DNA of 47,464 nucleotides, taken from the NCBI GenBank assembly GCA_017398145.1, contig JAFQHD010000074.1, forward strand, positions 1 through 47,464. The letters run 5' to 3'. This stretch comes from Clostridia bacterium. Its GTDB lineage: Bacteria; Bacillota; Clostridia; Oscillospirales; CAG-272. This document shows, in pieces, positions 17,559-25,254 of the stretch. A program made the translations under genes and the position numbers. Numbering within the stretch: the first letter of the stretch is position 1; the number at the start of each line of letters is the position of its first letter. Under the pieces are notes generated by a model, which worked only from the letters and a program-made list of their open reading frames with translations, was not told the DNA's origin and searched no databases.

Positions 17559-18155
17559 CTATGCCATCCACTCAATGCCTGACAAAGGCCATATCTTGCA
17601 CCATATCTTACCTACGATTTGATCATCCGCTATACATCCTATGGTACTGCTTCGGCTGTCAATAGAGGTCTCTCTGTGGTCTCCCATCATAAAATATGAA
17701 TTCTCGGGAACCTGATACGGAAATTCCACGTCGCACTCACCGAGCGCTTTTTCACTGATATAAGGCTCATCAAGAGGCTCACCGTTCAAATATACGGTAC
17801 CGTCCTCCTCTATCCAAAGGTAATCACCCGGTGCTCCTATGATACGTTTGATAAGAATTTTGTTCGAATAATAAAAAGCACACAGATCACCGGTTTCAAG
17901 CCTGTTAGTCTTAACCAGCAGAACCAGATCACCTTCGTTCAGGCTTGGTTCCATACTGTTGCCTGCTATTTGCAAAACAGGAAAGACCAGTGTAGCTATC
18001 AACGCCGCAATGGCAGCTACCACTATCAATGCGTTCACCGTGCTTCTCAACAGCCTTCTGAATCGTCGCTTATACCGTTCGTGCTTCAGCTCGGTCTGTA
18101 ATGCTTCCAGTTGAGGAAAATCCTGCTCCGTGTTTTTTTCTTTCTGTTTTTTCAT
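17559..18155 (-). CDS. lepB: Signal peptidase I of the pilus locus
   Basis: 198 residues with one N-terminal membrane helix (about 37-58). The catalytic Ser is in AGNSMEPSL and the Lys in ILIKRIIGAPGD; the MGDHRETSIDSRSS box is also present. A dedicated signal peptidase is often encoded within pilus loci and may process the atypical N-terminus of the tip adhesin, 36 bases downstream. The ribosome binding site is weak, so translation may depend on coupling to the upstream gene, 18 bases away. Confidence 0.93.
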   Translation of the reverse strand: MKKQKEKNTEQDFPQLEALQTELKHERYKRRFRRLLRSTVNALIVVAAIAALIATLVFPVLQIAGNSMEPSLNEGDLVLLVKTNRLETGDLCAFYYSNKILIKRIIGAPGDYLWIEEDGTVYLNGEPLDEPYISEKALGECDVEFPYQVPENSYFMMGDHRETSIDSRSSTIGCIADDQIVGKIWCKIWPLSGIEWMA

Positions 18156-18173
18156 TTCTCTATGATTTCTTTC

Positions 18174-18506
18174 TTATTTTCTGTTGCCCTCTGCCTTCGC
18201 TTTTTCCTTCGCATCACGAATGATTGCATCAGCTTTTTCATTTGCTCTTTTGATAATATTCTTGGCACGTTTTTTGGCGGAACTTAAATATATATCCGCC
18301 GTCATCTGCGCTGCATTCAAAACACCGCTTATCTGAAGTGCCGCCTCTGCTACCGAACCTAAATCCGCAATGCGGTATGTTTCAATGGCACGGTTCGCCT
18401 TCTTTTCTGCCAAAGAGCTTCTCAATTTTTCATTCTCCTCGGTTTCGATAATCAACAGCTCAAAAAGCTGAAGACGGCTAAGTTTTTTCAATTCTTTTTC
18501 AGTCAA
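18174..18506 (-). CDS. Small coiled-coil protein heading the pilus operon, TTG start
   Basis: 110 residues. An ATG lies at 18548, but GAGGTGG sits seven bases before TTG 18506, giving a start at LTEKELKKLSR; I choose that. The N-terminal third is helical (ELKKLSRLQLFELLIIETEENEKLRSSL), followed by DLGSVAEAALQISGVLNAAQMTADIYL and a long charged helix rich in Ala, Lys and Glu. No signal peptide or membrane segment. Proteins of this kind accompany pilus operons in Clostridia as far as I recall, but I know no established function. It could be an assembly or positioning factor. Confidence 0.75.
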   Translation of the reverse strand: MTEKELKKLSRLQLFELLIIETEENEKLRSSLAEKKANRAIETYRIADLGSVAEAALQISGVLNAAQMTADIYLSSAKKRAKNIIKRANEKADAIIRDAKEKAKAEGNRK

Positions 18507-18600
18507 AAAAATTCCACCTCGAAAATATGTTGAGTTCAGATATGCCAAATCCTATCTTGAAATAACAATTATCCCATTATAGGTACAATTATGTCTTATA

Positions 18601-18629
18601 ATGATAACACGAAAACCCTTAAAAATCAA
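18601..18629 (-). promoter_or_regulatory. Promoter of the pilus operon
   Basis: Minus-strand TTGATT, 17-base spacer, TATCAT. About 95 bases upstream of the TTG start of the first gene. A second weaker -10-like TATAAT lies closer in at about 18578. The palindrome-like GTTTTACGTTAAA just upstream was not assigned. Confidence 0.5.
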
Positions 18630-18646
18630 TAGTGTGCTTTATATTT

Positions 18647-18866
18647 TCAGCACTGTTTTACGTTAAATTTGACCACAAAATACGCAACAAACAAATAAAT
18701 AAGTAAAGTAGTATGTGCTATACTGTTTGTGTTAGATGCTTTCATCTTTCAATCCTCCTGTTTTTGGGGTGCGGTCGCCAAACCACCTCCATTTTACTAC
18801 AGGGGGATTTCTTTTTCAACTTGAAGCTAAAGCTACTTGACTCCACCTGCATAGCAGGTGGTTTAT
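18647..18866 (-). mobile_element. Left-end remnant of an IS200/IS605-type element with first codons of tnpA
   Basis: Minus strand, in order: a perfect hairpin CCACCTGC-ata-GCAGGTGG (18843-18861), about 95 bases of leader, AGGAGG, then ATG 18745 with MKASNTNSIAHTT. That opening matches the beginning of IS200-family TnpA proteins (NSxxHTxW). After HTT the frame runs into unrelated codons and stops at 18647. A subterminal hairpin followed by a short leader and tnpA is the known left-end layout of IS200. The catalytic HUH part and right end are missing. This occupies most of the gap between 18506 and 18913. Confidence 0.65.
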
Positions 18867-18885
18867 TGGCGTTACCAAACAGTAA

Positions 18886-18910
18886 AATACCGCCGAGACT
18901 CGGCGGTATT
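18886..18910 (-). terminator. Terminator of the XRE regulator gene
   Basis: AATACCGCCG pairs with CGGCGGTATT around a five-base loop, with a T run on the minus strand just beyond (18880-18887). It immediately follows the stop at 18913. Confidence 0.85.
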
Positions 18911-18912
18911 TT

Positions 18913-20052
18913 CTATTTAAGGGCTTTTATTCTTTGATAAACCGATAAAAGGATCTCGTTATCCGGGTTCTCCTTTACCGAATCGTCGAGAAGCTCCCAA
19001 AATAGTTTTGGTGTAAACCAAAGTCCTCTTTCGAGGTAAAAATACGAGTCGTGCACTGCCGTCACAAATTTCTTGTTATTGTATTCGCGGTACTCGACCT
19101 TTGCCTCAATTCCATCTACAAAATGCGAACGGTAGGTAAGCGTAGCACCTTCGGGCAAATTCCACATTTTCTCGATAAATTCAATCAACTCAAGCAAAAT
19201 TTTGTCTGCCTTGTCGCTTTCACCAATACGGTAATAGATCTTTGCCAATCTTAAACCAAGCCTTGCTCTGTGTACTGACCACAGATCTATCTCGCCGTCT
19301 CCGATAATTTCATATCCACAGGAGCTTATGTCACATATAAGATCGCACAGCTTGATCTGAATACGTATTCTCTTGATCTCGGTCATAGTATCGGTATCTC
19401 CGTTTGAGTCCAATACCACAAGATCAGAACCGAAGGAATATTCCACTAAATGTTCAAGGTGATCCTTTCGTAATATCTCGAGCATTTCATAATCACGGCG
19501 AGAGTTATATCTTACATTGAGTATTCCGTATACAGCATAACTCATACCGTAAAAATATTCATTGATATAGTCGTCCAGCTCCTCTTCGGGACATAATCGA
19601 AGAAGTGCTGCAGAGGCTTCGCTTCTGTACCGTATATTCTTTGACTCCTTCAAAAGCCGCTTGGCTGAGGCAACACCCGTATCCACGGCAGTTTGGTCAT
19701 CCAACAAATCGGTTGTAACCCAGCATAACTGCCAATCTATATCGTGATCATCAGGATAACTTTTCTTATGCTCTATGAGAAAATCATACTTTTTCCTCGG
19801 TTCCTCCATACGGTCGTATTCGCCCCAGTCTATATTCGGGCTGTCGTTATTTCCCAAAAGTGTGTCCACACTTACTCCGAAATGACGGGCTATGGAGCAC
19901 AATAGTTCAATATCCGGATATGATGCTTTTTGAGAGCTTTCCCAACGGCTGACAGATTGCAGAGATACGCCGAATATATCCGCTAACTGCTCCTGTGTCA
20001 ACCCTGCGTCAAGTCGGTATTTTCGTAAATTCTCTCCAAATTTCAAGTTCAT
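18913..20052 (-). CDS. XRE-family transcription regulator with large helical C-terminal domain
   Basis: 379 residues. The N-terminal Cro/C1-type helix-turn-helix (about 5-65) contains GLTQEQLADIFGVSLQSVSRWES. The remaining 310 residues are alpha-helical and TPR-like in character, with no recognised motif. A paralogue of the same layout is encoded at 20980-22173. GGAGG lies six bases upstream. A perfect palindrome between the -10 and the ribosome binding site suggests autoregulation. The target genes are unknown; no effector-type gene lies in the same operon. Confidence 0.85.
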   Translation of the reverse strand: MNLKFGENLRKYRLDAGLTQEQLADIFGVSLQSVSRWESSQKASYPDIELLCSIARHFGVSVDTLLGNNDSPNIDWGEYDRMEEPRKKYDFLIEHKKSYPDDHDIDWQLCWVTTDLLDDQTAVDTGVASAKRLLKESKNIRYRSEASAALLRLCPEEELDDYINEYFYGMSYAVYGILNVRYNSRRDYEMLEILRKDHLEHLVEYSFGSDLVVLDSNGDTDTMTEIKRIRIQIKLCDLICDISSCGYEIIGDGEIDLWSVHRARLGLRLAKIYYRIGESDKADKILLELIEFIEKMWNLPEGATLTYRSHFVDGIEAKVEYREYNNKKFVTAVHDSYFYLERGLWFTPKLFWELLDDSVKENPDNEILLSVYQRIKALK

Positions 20053-20074
20053 AACTACCTCCGAAATTTCATTT

Positions 20075-20122
20075 CAAACCGGTTTGTATTCTTATTGTAA
20101 CACGGCGGTATTGGTTTGTGAA
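20075..20122 (-). promoter_or_regulatory. Promoter with palindromic operator CAAACCGGTTTG
   Basis: Minus strand: TTCACA (20117-20122), 17-base spacer, TACAAT (20094-20099). The 12-base perfect palindrome CAAACCGGTTTG (20075-20086) lies just downstream, over the expected transcription start, where a bound XRE repressor would block transcription. Confidence 0.6.
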
Positions 20123-20177
20123 TAGCATATAACGGGATTTTATTTCTTGTAATACAGGAAACCAAGTAAAACAACAT

Positions 20178-20203
20178 AGCACCTTGTCGTAAGACAAAGT
20201 GCT
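20178..20203 (-). terminator. Terminator of the LexA-boxed gene
   Basis: AGCACCTTGTC pairs imperfectly with GACAAAGTGCT around GTAA. It is 20 bases past the stop at 20225. The T run on the minus strand is broken (ATGTTGTTTT). Confidence 0.65.
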
Positions 20204-20224
20204 ATTATCATATATACTGCATTA

Positions 20225-20782
20225 TTAGTTCGTTTTAACAAACACCTTGATCTCATCAAGATTCGACAGGATAAAGCGCTGGGCGTTTTCGTTATACTCC
20301 ACGGCACTGTACGCCTGTCCTTCTCTGTTCTGCTTAAGGGTCAGGGTGATACCGAGAGCCTCTCCGCTTTGGGTGGGAAGTCTTCTGTTCTTGCCTGTAT
20401 TTTGTTCAAGCACCTTGACGAGATAGCCTTGTGCTTCAAGCCAGTTATTTATCTGTATAGGTGAAATTGCTTTCATCGCAGGATTGTCTGCCAAAGCGGC
20501 AAGCTGCTTTGATATTTCGCTTACGCCAACGGGATAAGGCGGGAAATTATATCTTGCAAGCTGCTCTGCCGTGATAGAAAAAGGTATCTTGCCATCTCTG
20601 TTCACGCCGCCGTTCTCTATGACCTGACGCAATATATCCGACACGTAGAAAAAGCATCGGGTCAGCCGTGAGTTGTTTACGATATCCCCCTCGGGGATAG
20701 GTGTACCATCAAGAGGATTTATACCCTCTGCCAGTTTGTCGATAAAAGATTTCGCATACGCTATCTTTTCCATTTCTGTCAT
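20225..20782 (-). CDS. Conserved-looking protein of unknown function, SOS-promoter controlled
   Basis: 185 residues from ATG 20782, which follows GGAGGG by about seven bases. An ATG 15 bases further up would itself contain the ribosome binding site and is rejected. The N-terminal part has a striking GINPLDGTPIPEGDIVNN segment and RLTRCFFYVSDILRQVIENGG. The middle looks like a winged-helix-type segment (ISPIQINNWLEAQGYL), suggesting nucleic-acid binding. I do not recognise a named family. A consensus promoter with a LexA box directly downstream of the -10 predicts induction by DNA damage, so a DNA-repair-related role is the best inference. Confidence 0.7.
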   Translation of the reverse strand: MTEMEKIAYAKSFIDKLAEGINPLDGTPIPEGDIVNNSRLTRCFFYVSDILRQVIENGGVNRDGKIPFSITAEQLARYNFPPYPVGVSEISKQLAALADNPAMKAISPIQINNWLEAQGYLVKVLEQNTGKNRRLPTQSGEALGITLTLKQNREGQAYSAVEYNENAQRFILSNLDEIKVFVKTN

Positions 20783-20798
20783 CTTTACACCCTCCATG

Positions 20799-20812
20799 TG
20801 AACATCTGTTCG
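20799..20812 (-). promoter_or_regulatory. LexA (SOS) box
   Basis: Minus strand CGAACAGATGTTCA, which fits the Gram-positive LexA/DinR consensus CGAAC-N4-GTTCG at nine of ten fixed positions. It lies between the -10 and the ribosome binding site of the gene at 20225-20782. Confidence 0.75.
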
Positions 20813-20820
20813 TTTTGGCT

Positions 20821-20849
20821 ATTGTAGCATATTTTCAAATAATTGTCAA
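20821..20849 (-). promoter_or_regulatory. Strong sigma-A promoter of the SOS-controlled gene
   Basis: Minus strand TTGACA, 17-base spacer, TACAAT. It is close to consensus and so in need of repression, which fits the adjacent LexA box. Confidence 0.85.
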
Positions 20850-20897
20850 GAGTAATATATTCTCATTATCTGAGAAAATTTCTCACAAACTGTGCGC

Positions 20898-20926
20898 TTG
20901 ATTGGAATATAAAAATATGATATAGT
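20898..20926 (+). promoter_or_regulatory. Promoter of the second XRE regulator
   Basis: TTGATT, 17-base spacer, TATAGT, with the gene start 54 bases downstream. It is divergent from the SOS promoter. Confidence 0.65.
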
Positions 20927-20979
20927 GTTCTTGCCGGTAAATATTTTCTCTGTGCAGAGCAAACGGAATGGAGTATAAT

Positions 20980-22173
20980 ATGAAATTAAATTTAGGAAAT
21001 CAAATACGTCTGAACCGCCGCCGTTTGGACCTAACTCAGGAACAATTAGCTGAGGAATTCGGAACATCCCCTCAGGCTATTTCCCGTTGGGAAAACGGAA
21101 CAACTTACCCGGATATAGAAATGCTGCCTATGATAGCATCATTTTTCGGAACCTCTGTGGATGCGTTGCTAGAACGAACCGAGGAAGAAAAACAAAAGAT
21201 CTGTGACGAGCTTCAAAAAAGCTTTGAAAATGCAGTACGTTCGGGGGATACAGAAAAAACTGTCGAGCTGATGCGTGAAATGCGCCTCAACCTGCACGAG
21301 TATCATAAAATTTGGTTTTGGGGTGTGTATAGTGAGATCTGGCATGCACGTCTGTTCCATAACAAAAAGGTACTTCAAGAAATGCGTCTTTTAGCAGAAA
21401 AGATCATATCCTCCGGACCAAAGGATCAACAGGTTGGAATAATAGAATGGATGGCGGATATGGAGGACGATGAGCATATCGAAGAATTTTTAGATACCTA
21501 TGCAAACAGAAATCACATGGACCGTTGGTATCTGTTGTTCAACAGATATAAGATGCGCGAGGAGCTTGATAAAATAGAGCCTGTAAGACAGTATATACTG
21601 TGGAAGCAGTTGTCCGATATCGTAAGCACCCCCAACGACTGGCAGGTATATCTTTGCAAGGATCCCATTCACTTCATCTGGTACTGCGAAACCCAGTTAA
21701 ATTATCTTAACGCCGCTAACTGCTTAAAACCCGCTGACACTCATATCATCAGCGGAGGTATCACTGAGCCGGATCTGTGGTGTACCGAAAGGATTCTTTT
21801 AGGCTTAAGATATACGGCATCCTTTGCCAAGCTCGGAAAAACGGATGAGGCTTATATCGCCTTTGAAGATACGATACGCGTTGTAGAACAGGTTATGGCA
21901 ATAAAAGATGACGAATTTGAGCTTGGGTGCTCCTGTCCTGCCCTTAAAGACCTTACTCTCAAATCCGAGTTCTATTGGTCGGAAAAAGACGAAAAGGAAT
22001 ATAAAAATCTTTACATGTCAAAAAATGATTGGTGCAACTGTATCGTCCCCTTGGATTACCAAAAAGCCTTAGAAGAATCTTGGTTTGATTCTATAAGAGC
22101 AGACCGACGGTTTGACATCCTTTTTGAAAGATTAAATAACTGCGTTATTTGCAGAGATAGGTTTACAGAATGA
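20980..22173 (+). CDS. XRE-family transcription regulator with helical C-terminal domain
   Basis: 397 residues from ATG 20980, which has GGAG six bases upstream; an ATG at 20968 would overlap that site. The helix-turn-helix (about 5-62) contains DLTQEQLAEEFGTSPQAISRWENG and VDALLERTEEE. The long C-terminal part is helical and rich in Trp, Glu and Leu, of the same overall plan as the product at 18913-20052, with which it is probably paralogous. It is a single gene between two divergent or convergent neighbours. Ligand and targets are unknown. Confidence 0.85.
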   Translation: MKLNLGNQIRLNRRRLDLTQEQLAEEFGTSPQAISRWENGTTYPDIEMLPMIASFFGTSVDALLERTEEEKQKICDELQKSFENAVRSGDTEKTVELMREMRLNLHEYHKIWFWGVYSEIWHARLFHNKKVLQEMRLLAEKIISSGPKDQQVGIIEWMADMEDDEHIEEFLDTYANRNHMDRWYLLFNRYKMREELDKIEPVRQYILWKQLSDIVSTPNDWQVYLCKDPIHFIWYCETQLNYLNAANCLKPADTHIISGGITEPDLWCTERILLGLRYTASFAKLGKTDEAYIAFEDTIRVVEQVMAIKDDEFELGCSCPALKDLTLKSEFYWSEKDEKEYKNLYMSKNDWCNCIVPLDYQKALEESWFDSIRADRRFDILFERLNNCVICRDRFTE

Positions 22174-22183
22174 TTCTTTAATA

Positions 22184-22222
22184 AACATAGCCTCGGAGAT
22201 TGCCGCTGTCCGAGGCTATGTT
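22184..22222. terminator. Bidirectional terminator between convergent regulator genes
   Basis: A 14-pair stem: AACATAGCCTCGGA (22184-22197) with TCCGAGGCTATGTT (22209-22222). It lies between the stop at 22173 on the plus strand and the stop at 22234 on the minus strand. Confidence 0.9.
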
Positions 22223-22233
22223 ATTCTATATAT

Positions 22234-23079
22234 TTATTTCAAATACGGTTTACCCCTGCCCTCGTTATAATAACAGAATACACCGGGCTTATCTATCATT
22301 TCTCTTGCGAATATCAGAAAGGCTACAAAGGACGGTGTAGGTTGGAATTGATATACCGTTTGTATCTCATCATCCATTTCTATCTGCGACGGATATACTA
22401 AATAATATTTTTTAAGTAATTCTAACACCTCGGTTGCTTTTTCAAAGGTGATACCCATATTATTAACAAGCAGGTTGGGGGTAAAGAGCTTTTTGTGATG
22501 CCGTTTATGCAGCATAACACAGGTATTAAAGACATCGGGATCCGAAAAATCCTTAAAGAATGCAGGATAATCAATCCCATTAAAAAGCGCAACCTCGGTA
22601 TCTTTAGTTTCAGGTACGATCAAAAAATACTGCAAGCGGTTAGCAAGACCCATACGGGTGAAACCGTAATCTGTCATAACCGACGAATAATGCTGGGCAT
22701 CCTCCGTAATATTCTTCTCGTACTCCTCTACACTGCCGTCCTCGATCAGATTCAAATCGCTCATCATTGCTCTTTCAATATCCCAGCAATAATTGAATAC
22801 TTCCTTGAATACTTTTTCATTTGTTGACTCGTTTATCTTTTTCATCAAAGCCGACCGCATATCGCTGTAATCGGTAATATTCCGCCCAAAAAGTGAGTCC
22901 ACCGAAACCGAAAAGAAATCGGCTATTTTAGGCAAAAGCTCGGTATCCGGAACACCGCCGTTCTCCCATTTCGATACTGCCTGATTGCTGACCCCTACGT
23001 ACTTTGCAAGCTCTTCCTGTTTTATCCCTTTTTCCTTTCGCATAGATGCTATTTGTTTGCCGATCATTTCAATACTCAT
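22234..23079 (-). CDS. XRE-family transcription regulator with winged-helix-like C-terminus
   Basis: 281 residues. The N-terminal helix-turn-helix (about 6-62) contains GIKQEELAKYVGVSNQAVSKWENGG. The C-terminal half (about 185-270) has FTPNLLVNNMGITFEKATEVLELLKKYYLVYP, which looks like a winged-helix segment that could sense or bind DNA. It differs in plan from the two TPR-like regulators upstream. The gene is monocistronic, and its promoter carries a palindrome suited to autoregulation. Confidence 0.85.
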   Translation of the reverse strand: MSIEMIGKQIASMRKEKGIKQEELAKYVGVSNQAVSKWENGGVPDTELLPKIADFFSVSVDSLFGRNITDYSDMRSALMKKINESTNEKVFKEVFNYCWDIERAMMSDLNLIEDGSVEEYEKNITEDAQHYSSVMTDYGFTRMGLANRLQYFLIVPETKDTEVALFNGIDYPAFFKDFSDPDVFNTCVMLHKRHHKKLFTPNLLVNNMGITFEKATEVLELLKKYYLVYPSQIEMDDEIQTVYQFQPTPSFVAFLIFAREMIDKPGVFCYYNEGRGKPYLK

Positions 23080-23102
23080 AGTAGTTCTCCTTTGAAATAT
23101 TT

Positions 23103-23153
23103 GAAAGCCGCTTTCTTTATGTATATGATATCACAAACACAGGTTGATTTCAA
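23103..23153 (-). promoter_or_regulatory. Promoter with palindrome GAAAGCGGCTTTC
   Basis: Minus strand TTGAAA (23148-23153), 17-base spacer, TATCAT (23125-23130). The palindrome (6+1+6) at 23103-23115 lies at the expected start of transcription. It is a possible operator for the regulator encoded just downstream. Confidence 0.5.
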
Positions 23154-23200
23154 TGGAGGCAGTATTGATAAAATCAAACGGCGGTTGATTTCGTTTCTAC

Positions 23201-23229
23201 TTGACTGCTAAATTCCAATCGTATATAAT
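23201..23229 (+). promoter_or_regulatory. Promoter of pth2
   Basis: TTGACT, 17-base spacer, TATAAT, 70 bases upstream of the start codon. Confidence 0.75.
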
Positions 23230-23298
23230 TATATAAAAATATACAAGCTCAAAGCATGATTTTATAGTTGAAACTCTAAGAAAGACAAGGTGTAAATA

Positions 23299-23721
23299 AT
23301 GTATAGATCAAAAATGATGATAGTTATGAGACGCGATCTCAAGATGAGGAAAGGTAAGATCGCCGCACAGGCAGGCCACGCCTGCACCGAGGCTCTGCTT
23401 ATGGCATTGAAAAAAGAAGATCGCTTAAACGACCTTGTTATGACCGATGAGGGAATGTTGTTGAATACAGATAGTAAGCTCGCCACTCCTCTTTCCGATT
23501 GGTTTAATTATGGTTGTGCTAAGATATGCGTATATGTTGACTCAGAGGAAGAATTGTTGAATATAGCAGCCGCGGCAAAAGAAAAAAGCATCATAGCTGC
23601 CGTCATTACTGATGCGGGAATGACAGAATTTCACGGCGAGCCTACAAAGACCTGCCTTGCCCTTGAGCCCCTACCCTCGGATATTGCCGATGAGTTGACG
23701 GGTAGCTTACCTTTGTACTAA
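23299..23721 (+). CDS. Pth2-type peptidyl-tRNA hydrolase family protein
   Basis: 140 residues, slightly longer than the usual 115-120. The N-terminal MIVMRRDLKMRKGKIAAQAGHA matches the Pth2 signature (KxGKxAAQxxHA), and ITDAGMTEFHGEPTKTCLALEP matches its second conserved segment (DAGxTxxxxGTxT). Pth2 is the archaeal and eukaryotic form of peptidyl-tRNA hydrolase, unrelated in fold to bacterial Pth1; a minority of bacteria carry it. It recycles tRNAs blocked by peptides, or in some lineages has been reassigned to another role. The substitution of Glu in HGEPT for the usual GT is worth noting. Monocistronic with its own promoter and terminator. Confidence 0.85.
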   Translation: MYRSKMMIVMRRDLKMRKGKIAAQAGHACTEALLMALKKEDRLNDLVMTDEGMLLNTDSKLATPLSDWFNYGCAKICVYVDSEEELLNIAAAAKEKSIIAAVITDAGMTEFHGEPTKTCLALEPLPSDIADELTGSLPLY

Positions 23722-23728
23722 TACAAAA

Positions 23729-23756
23729 ATCCCATTGACCGTAAGATCAATGGGAT
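23729..23756. terminator. Bidirectional terminator between pth2 and glycerate kinase
   Basis: ATCCCATTGA (23729-23738) pairs with TCAATGGGAT (23747-23756), flanked by A and T runs on both sides. It lies between convergent stops. Confidence 0.9.
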
Positions 23757-23760
23757 AATT

Positions 23761-24870
23761 TTATATAGTGAGAAGTTTCATCACATTATATGCAGTCCTG
23801 TAAAGTGAGGGCTCGTTTATAAGCCTTGCTTCCTTAAAGGACAGAGCTTTTCGCTGAATAGAAAATACAGCGGTGACACCCATATCATAGCAGGCATCCG
23901 ATTCTTCTGCTGCACCGCAGAGAACGATAAGAGGAATGTTCTTTGCCTTCGTACGGGAGGCTATACCGGATATCGCCTTTCCGTCCATACTTTGGGAATC
24001 GAACTTTCCCTCTCCGGTAAACACAAGATCGGCATCTTCAAGCTCTCGGTCAAAATTCTTTGTATCGAGAACAACATCTATACCCAAGCGCAGCTTTGAT
24101 CCAAAAAAGGCTACCATTCCGCCGCCGCATCCGCCTGCAGCACCCGCTCCGGGAAGAAGCGCAACGTCAGCTCCGAGATCACGCTTGACTATCTCGGCAC
24201 AATGCTTCATAGCATTATCAAGCACAGGTACAACATCCGGTTTTGCTCCCTTCTGGGGAGCAAATACATATGAAGCTCCTTTGGGACCGCAAAGGGGATT
24301 GTCTATATCGCACATTGTTACAAATTCGCATTCCGAAATTCGAGAGTCAAGTCCCGATGCGTCAATGCGGTCTATATGAGCAAGCGAAACGCCCGAAGGC
24401 ACAAAGCTTCTGCCACCTCTGTTATGGAATTTTACACCCAAAGCCGCCGCCATTCCGCAGCCCATATCGTTGGTAGAGCTGCCGCCGAGAGCGACGATAA
24501 ATTTTCTAAAGCCTGCATCAAGAGCCGCCAAAATAAGCTGACCAACTCCAAAAGTAGTAGCAGTCTCAGGCTCAAGGCGAACCGCCATAGGCAGTCCCGC
24601 ACAGGCGGCAAGCTCGATCACCGCCGTGTCACCCAAAACTCCGTAAAAGCTGTCAACGTTTTCAAACTGAGAACCCTTAACCTGTACGGGTACCTTCTCG
24701 GCACCCAGAGCATCTATAGTTCCCTCTCCGCCGTCAGCGATAGGCATAAGAACGGTCTCACATTCGGGACACACATCCTTCACCGCACGGTCTATAGTCT
24801 CTGCCACTCTGCGGGCAGACAGAGTTCCTTTATATGAATCGGGAGCGATAATAATTTTATTAATACTCAT
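23761..24870 (-). CDS. Glycerate kinase (GarK/GlxK family)
   Basis: 369 residues from ATG 24870 (MSINKIIIAPDSYKG), preceded by GGAGAAG. An upstream in-frame ATG would add 31 hydrophobic residues before the conserved start and is rejected. Family motifs include APDSYKGTLSA, PIADGGEGTIDAL, ALGGSSTNDMGCGMAAALG, PGAGAAGGCGGG and VFTGEGKFDSQS. The enzyme phosphorylates D-glycerate to 2- or 3-phosphoglycerate, joining glycerate or serine breakdown to glycolysis. No transporter or tartronate reductase lies beside it. Confidence 0.95.
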   Translation of the reverse strand: MSINKIIIAPDSYKGTLSARRVAETIDRAVKDVCPECETVLMPIADGGEGTIDALGAEKVPVQVKGSQFENVDSFYGVLGDTAVIELAACAGLPMAVRLEPETATTFGVGQLILAALDAGFRKFIVALGGSSTNDMGCGMAAALGVKFHNRGGRSFVPSGVSLAHIDRIDASGLDSRISECEFVTMCDIDNPLCGPKGASYVFAPQKGAKPDVVPVLDNAMKHCAEIVKRDLGADVALLPGAGAAGGCGGGMVAFFGSKLRLGIDVVLDTKNFDRELEDADLVFTGEGKFDSQSMDGKAISGIASRTKAKNIPLIVLCGAAEESDACYDMGVTAVFSIQRKALSFKEARLINEPSLYRTAYNVMKLLTI

Positions 24871-24956
24871 TATGTATAACTTCTCCAAAAGGGTAATATA
24901 ATATAGTGTAATTGTACCACAGAAATATACAATAATCAAGAAAAAATAAAAAATAC

Positions 24957-24985
24957 TTGACAAAGGATTTTAAGTGTGCTATAAT
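24957..24985 (+). promoter_or_regulatory. Promoter of the tRNA pair
   Basis: Perfect TTGACA, 17-base spacer, TATAAT, 20 bases before the first tRNA. Confidence 0.9.
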
Positions 24986-25005
24986 ATTCAAGCACTGAAA
25001 AAGAC

Positions 25006-25094
25006 GCCGGAGTGGCGGAACTGGCAGACGCCCGGGACTTAAAATCCCGTGGGATTAATTTCCCGTACCGGTTCGATCCCGGTTTCCGGCACCA
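25006..25094 (+). tRNA. tRNA-Leu (anticodon UAA)
   Basis: 89 bases with encoded CCA. The acceptor stem GCCGGAG pairs with TTCCGGC, the anticodon loop is CTTAAAA, a long variable arm (GTGGGATTAATTTCCCGT region) marks a class II tRNA, and the T loop is TTCGATC. The D arm has GGCAGACGC. Confidence 0.95.
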
Positions 25095-25124
25095 AGCCGG
25101 TCAAACAAAGATCGGCTTAAATAT

Positions 25125-25199
25125 CGCGGAGTAGAGCAGAGGCAGCTCGTCGGGCTCATAACCCGGAGGTCGCAGGTTCGATCCCTGTCTCCGCAACCA
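25125..25199 (+). tRNA. Initiator tRNA-Met (anticodon CAU)
   Basis: 75 bases with encoded CCA. The first base C is opposite A72 (CGCGGAG with CTCCGCA), the unpaired end that marks the initiator. The anticodon stem has the GGG/CCC run around CTCATAA. It is co-transcribed with tRNA-Leu 30 bases upstream. Confidence 0.93.
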
Positions 25200-25204
25200 A
25201 AATG

Positions 25205-25235
25205 AAAAGGACACCAAACGGTGTCCTTTTCGTTT
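25205..25235 (+). terminator. Terminator of the tRNA operon
   Basis: AAAAGGACACC pairs with GGTGTCCTTTT around AAAC, then CGTTTT. It follows the tRNA CCA end by six bases. Confidence 0.9.
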
Positions 25236-25254
25236 TGGTTACAGATATTGTATT

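Noticed and set aside
18507-18548. ATG at 18548 as the start of the coiled-coil gene
   Set aside because: There is no ribosome binding site before it, while GAGGTGG is correctly placed before TTG 18506.
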